From Xiphophorus maculatus (taxonomy: Eukaryota > Chordata > Actinopteri > Cyprinodontiformes > Poeciliidae), in the NCBI RefSeq assembly GCF_002775205.1, contig NC_036460.1:3788056-3852055 (forward strand): a DNA stretch of 64,000 nucleotides, written 5' to 3'. The position numbers were made by a program, and so were the translations under genes. The notes below the pieces were generated by a model. That model worked only from the letters and a program-made list of their open reading frames with translations. It made no database searches and was not told the origin of the DNA. This document shows, one piece after another, positions 48,208-59,400 of the stretch (its first letter is position 1; each line of letters opens with the position of its first letter).

Positions 48208-48213
48208 AATAAA
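48208..48213 (+). terminator. Poly(A) signal of the CLBA1-like gene
   Basis: AATAAA 260 bases after the TGA at 47945-47947, giving a short 3' UTR. It is the first signal after the stop codon. Confidence 0.6.
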
Positions 48214-48904
48214 TCAAATGGGATTTTCTCCATTATGGTTCTAAATTATTTATGGTTAACCTCTAAAAACCTCTTTATTGGAGATGTTGCTATTTTTCAA
48301 ATGTTTTATTGTTTTATCACAAACTGCAACATCAGTGGGAGAAAATACATGAATTAGTTTAAAAGATAAATTAATTTTTTAAAAATAATGAAAAAACATA
48401 TATATATATGCATGTGTTTTTTTTCATTAGTTATTTTTAAATTTAATTTAAAAAAGGAAAAAAATAATTATATACATTTTTCTTTTTCATAAATTAAATT
48501 TAAAAATAATAAAATAATTTAGGAATAAATCTAAATGTATATTTTATACATTTTTCATTTACTTTTTTGTATTTTCTCCCAGTGGAAATAAATAAATTGC
48601 TTTATACATCATTAGATAATTAACAAAATCAGATCTGATGTTTTGGATATAACTCAAATAGTTTTCAAAGAATTCCCTCCAGATTAAAGGTTTTTCTTGC
48701 CATGATAAAAACATTACATATTAAATCGTTCCTGTAGCAACATGGCGGCTGGATCCTTTGTGGAAGCTGGTAAAACTTATGCAAACGCACTGATTGACAA
48801 CTTTCCCCTGTTCTCATTGTTCCTTAAACGCAGCAGGAACTGCTGATCTCCATCTTCTGGATTCGTCCACAGTTGAGAAAATGCCGCACTAACTAGCTCC
48901 AGCT

Positions 48905-49315
48905 GCGTTTCCATTGATGACATACACTGATGCCGTTTTGAAAATAAATGAGCTCAATCAGATAACTAGTTTAATGGAAATGAATGTCGAAAAAACTCGA
49001 TTTTTGTTTTAAAAAAAAAGTTTAGGCGCTAGGATGTGTGTTTCTTCCTGCTTATTTCGCAAAACTGCAGTGGAAACTCTTTTCTCACTTCACACGAGTC
49101 ACGTGATCCACAACCGCATGTTGCCACCGGAGTAAACCACGAAGAAGAAAGCAGGAAGTGGTAGGAGGATAATAGCGCGGCATGTTTTTTTATGATTTGT
49201 CACGTAGACAAAGATATTTACGTGTGATTTTCTTTTCTAAAATTGCGTTTTTTCAACATTAGCAAAATGTTGACGAAGTTTTGGACATGTTTGTAATGGA
49301 AACGCAGCTACTGAA
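48905..49315. mobile_element. Foldback element with AGCTGCGTTTCCATT ends
   Basis: Left end agctgcgtttccattgatg; right end tgtaatggaaacgcagctac is its inverse. About 410 bases with no open frame. A related right end (ttgtaatggacatgcagcta) lies at 50325-50345, preceded by matching aggaagtggtaggcagac. Confidence 0.6.
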
Positions 49316-50355
49316 GAATAGAGTTGAGCATCAATTTGTGGCATTTAATGTGTGAAAACACTTTTTAAAGCTTCGTTTTACTTTTTATTATTTTCAAATG
49401 CATGTGATATTTCTGCCTTTAGCCTGCAGATAGCGACACAAGGAACAGGTTTGTCTTCCAGTTTGCACCCGGGTTGCTGAATCAAATGCTAAAAACATCC
49501 AACTTGTTTATGACTCCACTGTTTAATTTTTAACTTTTATCATGCAGATAATTTGTTCTGTTCTGCTATTTAAAGGCTCAGTCATTTGTGATGAAACTCC
49601 GAAACAATCAAGCTTGTGTGTGCCATTTGTACAGCCTCTAAAATCATGAAAAATACGAATATTTTCTGATCTGTTCCAGTCGGCATGGCGGAGCTGTCGC
49701 CTCGGTAACTGATGTAATAAAAAAAAGGATACTGCGTGTCTGCTGTTTGTGTTCACTTAATTAATGGGTCACCGGTGGAGAACTTTGGTGTTCAAGCTGC
49801 GGTTCGGGGGCCATTTGTAGCCCCAGGATTGACTTTGTGCGGCCCACCCGACCACAATTCTAGAATGAATAAAGTAAATCAGGGCAAAAATCTAATAGAA
49901 TTCTAATTGAAATCTAATTACAACAATGTTAGATTCAACACAAAGTGATAATCTTTTCCAAACTTTCTGCTTTCCTTCTGTTGTCATGGTAACGACTCAT
50001 TGAGTTGTACTGTAAAGTACACCTTAGTGGACCCAAATCTGCTTTTATTTGCTTTGTTGAAACTTGGCTAAATACAGGAAAGAGTTTTTCTTTTGGCCGT
50101 ATTGGAATTGGTTTGTTTCACAAAACTGTAAAGGAACACATGATCAAGAATCTGGATGCTACTACTGCTGGAAACCACGAAGAAGCCGACAGGAAGTGGT
50201 AGGCAGACAAAAGCATGGCAAGTTTTTAATGACTTATTGTGTGAACAAACTTATTCACATGTGATTTTAATTGTGTTTCTTACTGGAAACACATAAGTGC
50301 TAAATTGTGCTTTTTAGACATTTTGTAATGGACATGCAGCTAATATTCCTTTCAC
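49316..50355. other. Intergenic, repeat fragments only
   Basis: Includes a hAT-like end at about 49788-49865 (caagctgcggttcgggggcc, tgtgcggcccacccgacc) and the truncated foldback right end near 50345. No gene recognised. Confidence 0.5.
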
Positions 50356-50359
50356 ATCA

Positions 50360-50920
50360 GGGTTATAATAGTTTTTTGTTACAGTTTGGTTTTATTTCAT
50401 TTTGACTTTTTGCTTGTCGAATTCAGTTCATTTTTGCTAGTTTATAAGAGTGTGTGTGCTTGTTTATTACCGTTAGTTAAATATTGTTTAGGCTTTATTA
50501 TAATTATAGTTGTAATTTTTTGTATACTTTGGTTCATTTTTAGGTGCAGAATTTAATCAGAGGATTGTGATTATTTGTAAGTGAATTGGATAATAAATTT
50601 TCAAAAAATTTATTCAATTATTGTTGAACAACCAATTGATTCCGGTTTTTTCAACCAACTTTTGCGGACTAGCGTAGCGTAGCCGCTAGGAGGAGTATAA
50701 AGTGCGGTAGTTTACTACTACTTGTGTGGAAATAAAATTAATCTCGCCTCAGTTTGAAAGGCTAATAAACACAATAAGGAAGTAAATTATAACTAGAATT
50801 TCAGTGTGTCCTACTTTTATAAATGCATGATAAAGTTCCGGTAGGTTATTTCAGTTAAAATATTTTTTCAATTTAGGATTTTTAGTTTTATTTAACTATA
50901 ATAACCTTGTTTCACGTCAC
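50360..50920. mobile_element. Family E element, copy 2
   Basis: Terminal inverted repeats ggttataatagttttttgtt and (inverse) aggttattatagttaaataa; shares the ggtgcagaattt and ctaggaggagtataaagtgc blocks with 2210-2900. About 560 bases. Confidence 0.6.
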
Positions 50921-52335
50921 CATAAAAAATCTCTAATAATATGTAAAATAAATTGCTAGTTTTGTCACCAAGTTTGCAACAGTCCTTCTTTTGTCCTAAC
51001 TCAAACCCTGATTAGTCCCTGCGTTCATCCCCACATTTAGCCACGCCCATCGGCGTATCCAGGCTCCGCCCACTTTTGGGGAATTTGCCAAGAATTTGGA
51101 GGCGGAGCTATGCTTTCAAAGGGTGAAAGTTAAGTGGAAGATAAAGTATATTAAAGGTTTATAATAACCTCTAAATTAAATTGTTTGTGTGTCAAATTAA
51201 ATTAAAATAATATTTAAGCAGGCTATGGCATAAATCCCATAAAATAAAATTATTTTTCAGTTTACTAAAAGAAATCACCACTTAAAAGCTAAAAGCACAA
51301 TAATATTACCTGGTTTATCCCTTTAAAGTGAACTAAATTCTTTTTAGTTTGATGCTAAATTCAAACTAAACTTAAATTCTTTAAGTTTAGTTTGTTTGTT
51401 TTCTCCCAAACTATCACTGGGTTTTATCATCACCATTTGTATGTTTGCAATGCATCAAAAAGTACATTTTTTAATGTATTAGAGCAGGAAATGTGACTGA
51501 AACTATATTTTTCCTTTTAAAAATAGCTGGAAAATCCCAAGTCACAAGATTAAAGCTTTATCTCGTAAACAAACTGCAACGTCGGTCTGATTTTCTGAAC
51601 CCTGGAGGCAAACAAACAGAAATACAGTGTGACATTTTTAACCGGGTCATCTCAGAACATGTTGACGTGTTTTCGCTTGCTTCAGTTTCAAATCCAGGAA
51701 CAATCTGCTGCACTTAGATTGTGTGACACTATTCAAACTGATTAATTTATCTCCAGTGTTTGTCAGCAGCACCTCTGATCAATGAAGCCCTTTGTAAAAC
51801 GCTTCTCTGCTCAGTCAGAGCCGCCATCTTGATAGAAGATTCCCTGCAGAAAACAAGCTGGCCTGACCTCACTACTTTACTCCATGAGTCACTTTTTAAA
51901 TTTTTACAGACCAACAACAGGGATTTCTGGCAGGAGACATTAGAGTGTGGTGACAGTGTTTTGTTTCATATGGAGATAAATCGGGGCCATAAAGTTTGTT
52001 GAAGAGAAAAATGAAAAGGAACTGAAAGATTATTTTTAAACTGAAAACAAAAAACAGTTTCAAACTGAAAGGTGACATCAAAACTTTCGAAACAGATGGA
52101 GGAGAAAAGTGAACCAACCTATGAAGCTTAATTGGGGCCATAAATCTGGTTCAAAATAAAATGTAAAAAAATGATTTGAAATTAAAACATATTTTTGAAG
52201 CTGAAAATAAATGATATGAAACTGAAAAAGTTAAATTGAAAATAAATTAATTCTTTTTCATTTCAGTTTTTCTTTCCTGTGAACAAACTTTGAAGCTCCA
52301 ATTTAGCTCCATACAAAACTTTGATATTTTGTTCC
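50921..52335. other. Intergenic, nothing recognised
   Basis: No gene or RNA that I can support upstream of the KCNK6-like gene. Confidence 0.5.
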
Positions 52336-52339
52336 AAAA

Positions 52340-52920
52340 CTGTCCAAATTCTCAAAGTTAGTAGGCCATTGTAGAGAAAAGGAAAAGTGGAATAAAATTC
52401 TGCCGAATAAAACTCTGAAAGTTTGAGATTGATCTCAGAGATTTTCAATAAAAACTTTAAAAGGTCTGAGATTGAAAAGTTGAATATTTGCAAGAAAAAT
52501 ATCAGATTTTATGACTAATTTGTAGACTGAAAAGTTGCAGATTTGCTACAAAACACATTTTTAGAAAAAACTTTGACATTGCCCTGCTTCATAAGTTGAA
52601 TATTTTATATATATGTGTGTGTATGTATATATATATACATGTATATATATATATACATGTATATATATATGTATATACATATATATATATATATATAATG
52701 AATGTCAAAATTTCTGACTTTTTTTTCTAACAATTTTTCAACTTTTCAACTCTAGAAAATTTTCACTTTTTTTTTTTAATTATTGATTATTAGATTAGAT
52801 TATTCTTTAAAAAAAAGTATTTTTCTGTATTTTAAACAAACTTAGAAATCTCAAGATGTTTTACTTTTTTGGCAGAAATTTCCTCCTCTTTTTATGTTTC
52901 TATCTGTAGTGACCATAATA
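52340..52920. mobile_element. Family A foldback element, complete, at the KCNK6-like promoter
   Basis: Left end aggccattgtagagaaaagg; right end gaaatttcctcctctttt and tctatctgtagtgaccataa, its inverse. An AT/GT microsatellite (52600-52698) lies near the centre. It ends about 70 bases before the GC-rich promoter. Confidence 0.65.
52600..52698. repeat. (TA/TG)n microsatellite
   Basis: Alternating TA with scattered ATGT and ACAT units at the centre of the foldback element. Confidence 0.75.
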
Positions 52921-52989
52921 CTCTGTCATAATTTGCTATTTCATTTTTTCACTTTCCTAACTGTCGGTAGGTAGTCGCCATCAGGACGC

Positions 52990-53129
52990 ACCTGTGAAGC
53001 CGCCATGTTGGCCCCGCCCCCTCTCCGCCGGTGGGCGGTGTTGGACCAATCAGGTCGGCCCCCTGAAGGTTTCAATCTCCGCGCGGCGCAGACGGGAAGC
53101 AGTCCGAGCGGATCCGCCGACGCGCCGCC
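52990..53129 (+). promoter_or_regulatory. Promoter and 5' UTR of the KCNK6-like gene
   Basis: A GC-rich block with an Sp1-type GC box (ccccgcccc near 53013) and a CCAAT box (gaccaatcagg near 53044) just before the start codon at 53130, which lies in a strong context (gccgccATGc). An upstream ATG at 53005 in equally good context opens a different frame overlapping the channel start; it matters only if transcription starts upstream of the CCAAT box. Confidence 0.6.
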
Positions 53130-53445
53130 ATGCCCTCCGCCAGTAAGTCGTGGCTGCTGCTCTGCGGCTTCGTGCTCTTCTACATCATCTACCTGCTGTT
53201 CGGGGCGCTGGTTTTCTCCAGCATCGAGCGGCCGGCGGAGGACGAGCTGCGCCGGGACACGCAGCGGCTGAAGGAAGCCTTTCTGAACCAGAGCTGCGTC
53301 AGCGCCGCGACCCTGGAGCTGTTCCTCAGCAGAGTCCTGGCCGCCAACAAGCACGGCGTGTCCGTCCTCAGGAACTCCTCCGGCAGGTCCAACTGGGACC
53401 TGGCGTCCTCCATGTTCTTCGCAAACACTCTGGTCACCACTGTAG
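53130..53445 (+). CDS. kcnk6: KCNK6-like exon 1: M1, cap and start of pore 1
   Basis: Encodes residues 1-105 and the first base of Gly106 in the TTVGYG filter, ending at GTAG/gtgagt. GC-rich compared with the following intron. Confidence 0.9.
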
Positions 53446-56400
53446 GTGAGTCCGCGAAACTTTGCGGGTTTTACGCACGACGCAAGCCAAACAAACAGGG
53501 AGGAAATACTCGTTATTTTAACTTAAATACAATTAAATGACCTGAATTAAGATTCCTAAAAGTATCAAATTGTGTTCACTGACAAGAAAATGGAGCTCCA
53601 ACGTAAAATAATGAGTTAGTTTGTTAAAATCTGTCAAATTAAGTTTAACATGACAACTTTTATAAACTTAACATGTTTACTTAGATAAACATTAAATTAA
53701 TAACGTGTCCTGGATACTTATAACGAAACGCAGCTGCGTAATCTTATGTAAAGTTTTTCAACCTTGATTTGTGAACACTGGAACCAAGACAGACCTGATA
53801 TTTGGTGTAACAGAGACCAAAGTTTTTGGGGTTTTTTAACTCAAATAATTGTTTGACCTAAATATGTCAACTTGGTACCAATTTAAGGCATTACTGGCTT
53901 TTTTTTGTGTTTAATTTCAGTATTTCATCAAGTTTATTGTGATAATTGGGGCAATTTAGCTCCAATTTAGAAAGTAAATGTCTAATTTAAGAGGTGGCTT
54001 TTTTAGAGTGCAGAAAAAGTGGATTATGCTGTTGGTAGGAGGATTAATATACTTCATCTAACTTTATATTTATTCACAGACATCATTGTGTCTGTGCTGG
54101 TTTCAGTTTCCCACTGAGACAAACAAATATTACACTCTGAAATATATTTTTACGTTACAGACAAGCATCTGGTTTTAAATTGTATTTTTGGTTTATACTT
54201 TCACTTCATAACTAAAACTTTTGAACTGAACTCGAATTGCTGCTCTTTGCTCTCCTGCAGCTTTAATTTGGTTCATTAAGCTCATGGTGTTAAATATAAT
54301 CTCATGTAGTTTTAAGAGTTTCCTGAACACGATGAATTTAGAAAACGAGTAAAAAGAAAGCGCTGGCGTCATCATTGTGTTTCAGGACTTTTAGACCTGG
54401 TTTTCAATGCAGTTCCTGTTTCCACAGGAAGTTGAGGCAGCTGCTGATAAGATGGGCTGCAGAATAGTTTGATATTTTTGCTTTTGTACTGCCAGGACGG
54501 AAAGTGACCCCCCCTTTGTAAACGATTTAGAAACAAGTTTCAGCAGCAAAAACCCCACAAACCCTGAAATGAAAGTTTCATAATGTTTCTGAAAATAATC
54601 TGATGGAAATTTATCTCTAACTGGAGGGTAAACATTCAGTGATTCACCTCTGAATATTTCAGTGTTAATCTATGGGAAAAAAAACTAATAATTCTACCTA
54701 ACATGTAACGTCTAGTGGCTGGAATATCTCCGTCTGGTTCAATAAACGCATAAAAGTTGTTTTGTACCTTTTATAGCATGATCCAAACCCCACAGAACCA
54801 GAACCTCAGAGCTAAGTGGGTGAATTGACTCTCACTGTAGTTGCCTAGCAACAACCTGCTGGGTAACTGGCACAGCAGCAGTTTAAGTTTTATTCCAGTT
54901 TGTCTCATGACGTGGAGTGAAACTGGATAAGAGACCAAAAAAACTGATTATCTATCATCTCCTACATTTTCTTTATCACTTACATTTTTAGTTTCTGTTT
55001 AACGTTTAATTAAAATTTTCACTGGCAATTTTTTTTTTTTTTACATTTTTGAATTATTTTGTTTTTTATTTTTCAGTGGCTGACATTTTTTTTAGCTTCC
55101 GTTTAAGTTTTCTTTTATTCTGACTTTCAGTGTAACTTTTTTTTTTTTAATGAATTTTTAGTTTTTAACTTTTGGAAATGTATTTTTTTTAAGCTTTGTT
55201 TTATTTTTTTTTTAAATTCAGTGGCCCACTTTATTGTTTTTCATTTTTAAATTGTTTTGTGACTTTAAAAAAACAACTTTACAGCAGCTAACATTTTTCT
55301 TACAAACAGCAAAACCTTGGCAACGTCTACAGGTTCAGTTCTTGTATCTGCGTGTGAAATATTGAATCATCTGCTGGATGGAAGCTGAAACATCTCATTA
55401 CTCATAAAAATCCCTGTTTCAGCCTCTTGTGTTTTTGAAGGAAGTCGGTGACGCCGCTGCATGTTTTGCTCTCATCGTTGCAAAACGCAGCGATATCTTG
55501 GTCAACTGCTGCTGAGATAGTCGCTGTCACAGACATGCTGCTGTAAAACGCTCACATGCTCGCTGAGGAAATGCAAATTCATGCCTGAAGCAGAACAGAG
55601 GTGATCTTTGTTTGCCCGGTTGGTGTTCTGCGTTTTCTTCTTATGCGTTTTAAATGAAGACGAGAACAAAAGCAGAGTCATGGCAACACGCAGCGATCAG
55701 ACGGCGGCCGCGTGATTTTTGTTTTGCCGTTACGGTTCTTATGTTTCTGCTGGTCGCCATGTACTCTAGAGCTGCAGACGAACCAGCTGCAGGAGAAACG
55801 TGCAACCAGTTTGCACTAAAGTGAGAGATGTGCAGCTAAAAGCGACTCTGCAGCTTTACCGTCATTCACACGCTACGCGCAAGGAAACGACCTCTGACCT
55901 GCAGAACAGCTGGAGGTCTGAGCTCTAACCCTGACTTTGAAATGCATAATTATCACGTGACGTCAAACTTCTGGGAACTTTGTAAATGACAGCCATCTTG
56001 GTAGGCAGTTGCTATGACAACAGTAACAAGCCACTAGTTTGGAGCTAGCTCTCGCCTCGTTCATATCCAACGTATAGACGATACAAATATTTTATTGTTT
56101 ATACAATACAATTGGGTATTTCTTACTTTTCAGTGGCTGCACTTTCTTAGTGAATTTTTGGTTAAAACATGTTTTTTGGGGTTTTTTTTCCATTCAGTGG
56201 GTAGAAAATCAGAAACTTTACTGATGTAGGAATGGAAATGGTTCATAATGTAATTACCCAAAGTGCAGCGTATTAAAATACTCCTAAAAGTACATAATTT
56301 CAAAAACATTACTCAAGTAAATGTAACTAGTTACTACCTGACTCTGGTAGTAACTAGTTACATTTACCTGACTTTCAGGGGAAAGTAGATATGCTAAATG

Positions 56401-59400
56401 TTTTCAAAATTAGCCAAAAAAAGCTAAATGGAAAAATTAGCGCATTAGCTGTTTAGCGTAGCCACCTCAGCTAGCATCTAATTGCCTCGTTCTAATCATC
56501 CAGTCGAGACTTTGTGACCTGAAGAATCCGGTTTTGGTGCAGAAAACTGTTTTGGAGCATTTAGTAACTTTAGACCACTAGAAAATTTCTGAGTTGGAGA
56601 ATTTAGAAATTCAAGACTAATGATGCTTCATGATAAAATTTCTGAAAGTACAATGTTGTAAAAATACTCCTAAAAGTAGGAGTATTCAAAAGTTACTCCA
56701 GTAAATGTAAGCTGTGGTTGGTGTCCTTGCAGGTTACGGCCACCCCGCCCCCCTGTCTGACGCTGGGAAAGCGTTCTCCATCGTCTACGCGCTGCTAGGC
56801 GTTCCCTTCACCATGCTGGTGCTGACCGCCTGCGTCCAGAGGATCATGCAGCCTCTGGTCCTCGCCCCGGTCGGCCTCCTGCAACGCTCCGGCCTCAAGC
56901 CGCGGCCGGCCACCGTCGTCCACTTCCTGCTGCTCCTGGCGGCGGTGGTGCTGTGCTGCCTCCTGGCGCCGGCCGCCGTGTTCAGCGCGCTGGAGGCGTC
57001 CTGGACGTTCCTGGACAGCGTCTACTTCTGCTTCATATCGCTGTGCACCATCGGGCTGGGGGACTTCGTCCCGGCGGCGCGGCCCGGCCAGCCTTACAGA
57101 GCGCTGTACCAGGTGGCCGTCATGGGTGAGTTCAACTGTCCCATCAGCGGTTTGTAACTTTAGCAATAAAATAATCTCATGTTTGCTTTTATGCAGAAAC
57201 ACAAAATATTACCAACTATTTTTGGTCTCATTTCTAGTGCAAATACCTTAGTACAGCTGAGTTAAAACAAAGCTAACTGATGAGTAACTTTTCAGCAACA
57301 TAAATCACTGGTTTTAAGGCCGTTGCCTAGCAACCCAGTTTAGTCCCACGGCAGATTATTTCACTTATAACATGGAAAAATGTCTGGTTGCAAGTGAAAT
57401 CATCTACTAGCGGAACTGGAGTTTTTTCTTTTTGCATTGAGGATTTATTGACTACAAACAAACTCTTATTTCCTTCTTAAAAGTTACTTGTAAATTACTT
57501 TTGTCTTATTTCAGGTGTACTAAGACATTTACACTTCTTAGTACACTTAAAAAACAAACAAACCAATATTACTTGGTGCGTTTTTGTTTTTGCAGGATGA
57601 AGTTCCCGTTTCAAACTGCAGACTGTTTGGTTAGGAGGCGCTGCCTCGTCTTCATGGTGTTTACTGAGCTCAGGTTCAACAAAGATCTGGTGGCAAACAA
57701 AACAGACGGCTTAAAACCCAGTGAAAAATATAAAAATACCAGTGGTGTATCTCGATTTAAAATGGTTTCCATAGTAACCCACCTGGGAATAAGGTGGTGA
57801 ATGTTGAACAGCCCACTGTAAAATTTAATGACGCTGTAATTGAACAAATGTAGGAGAAAATGATACAAACATCAATCCAGACGGTTTAGTTTGTTTTCTA
57901 AACATTAATTGGATTTTATCGTGAACATGGTCATAAATGTTCACTCCCAGTTGTTGCGTTAGCTTTCTGCTAATGACCTCTGCTCATGTAAACTTCATCT
58001 GGAGACATGAAGTTTGAGTTTATTGAGGATTTTGTTGATCTGTTAGACTGGAGCTGCTCTCCAGCTCCTGTTTTTGCCCAGCCAGCAGTTTGTTTTTACC
58101 CGAAAGCTCCAGTTTATCACCAGTTTGGTGGAAAATCCCCAGAGCGAGTCCTGGATGTTGGCGCTTCATCTTAATGACTGAAGGCTCTGTTTAGCAGGTG
58201 TTTATTGCTTTGTGCTTCGGTGTGAAGCTGACTGTTGCAGCCGAGCAGATGGCCTTCGTTTTTACCTCAGAGGTGAGAAGTGGCGCCTCTCCGCTTCTCC
58301 TTTTCCTCAGCAGTACATCAGGGTTAGACGGCCACTTCCTCTTTAATGAAACTTTAATCTGACGGTTGCTCTCCCTACAACTTCCCCTGACGTTACTTCA
58401 TTTCTCTTTGTAAACATTTTGTGTTTTCATTAGAAGCCGTTTAAAATTAAGCAGTTTGGATTTTTTCCTCTATTTTAAGAAAAAGTTGTTAACTTGATGC
58501 AGTTTTATGTGCCTTTCTTAAAAAATGTAAACTTATTTTTTAACTCTAAAGAATAGTTGAAAAACTTTAGGAATCAGTTTTTCTTTCATGATGCCAAAGA
58601 AAACTAATCGTATGACAAAAGACAGGTTTTCTGTTTAGGGCTTTTAAACGACAGAGTATTTGGGCCAGAAAATTATTACAAAAATCATTGTGAGGAAAAA
58701 AGTCGTAGAAGAATCGAGTCATAATAGTCGTACGACAGAAAGTCGCACCGCTGGCGTAACGGTCACAATGTTGTGAGAAAAATGACGGTTATGAGGATAA
58801 AGTGTGAAAATAAAGTTGGATGCCAAAGTTAAAAAGTACGAGAATAAGAAAATGTAATAATACGAGAAAGAAATTGTAGAGGAATCATCGTTTGACAGAA
58901 GAACAGCGTGACGTCGGCGAAACTTCGCAAAATTTCCAGAAAGTCGTGAAAGTAAAGTTTTATGACGGTTAAAAAAAAAAACCAACATAAAAATTAAAAT
59001 TCAGTATAGATGAAGGGGAAAAACGTCGTACGATTAAAGCATCTCTATTTTTCTCTTTTCTCTGTAGGTTGCAGAACCAGGCTTGTTCTGTAGAAAGTAT
59101 TTCTTTGGGAAATGAATCCACCAGTTTTTGCTGTCGGGTCTTTTCTGTGTGAAGCTTTTCACCTCAAACTCTTCGAACTTCATCTGAACCTTTTTGAGTT
59201 TTCCTGCATCAGCTGCTCGGGGGGGGAACATTTTTCTCCGTCATGTTTTGGCAGGAAGCCGAGCGCTTCACACGCAGTTGGTTCCGGCAGACAGGCGGGA
59301 TTACGTAACATCAGAATAAGTGAAGCCAGATTAACTTTGAACAGGATTAGAAAGTGCAGAATGTGACCTGCTGCTCTGGAGGCCGTGACGTTTTCCTTTA

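Larger units (their letters stand above)
53446..56732 (+). other. Intron 1 of the KCNK6-like gene
   Basis: No exon recognised. It contains T-rich low-complexity sequence (55020-55270), a family G arm in reverse (55945-56065) and family C fragments (56190-56345 and 56640-56712). Confidence 0.85.

Noticed and set aside
52941..53354. 137-codon opposite-strand frame over kcnk6 exon 1
   Set aside because: GC-rich shadow of the channel exon; no motif of its own.
56795..57202. 135-codon opposite-strand frame over kcnk6 exon 2
   Set aside because: Shadow of the pore-domain exon, rich in Arg/Gln/His with no family signature.
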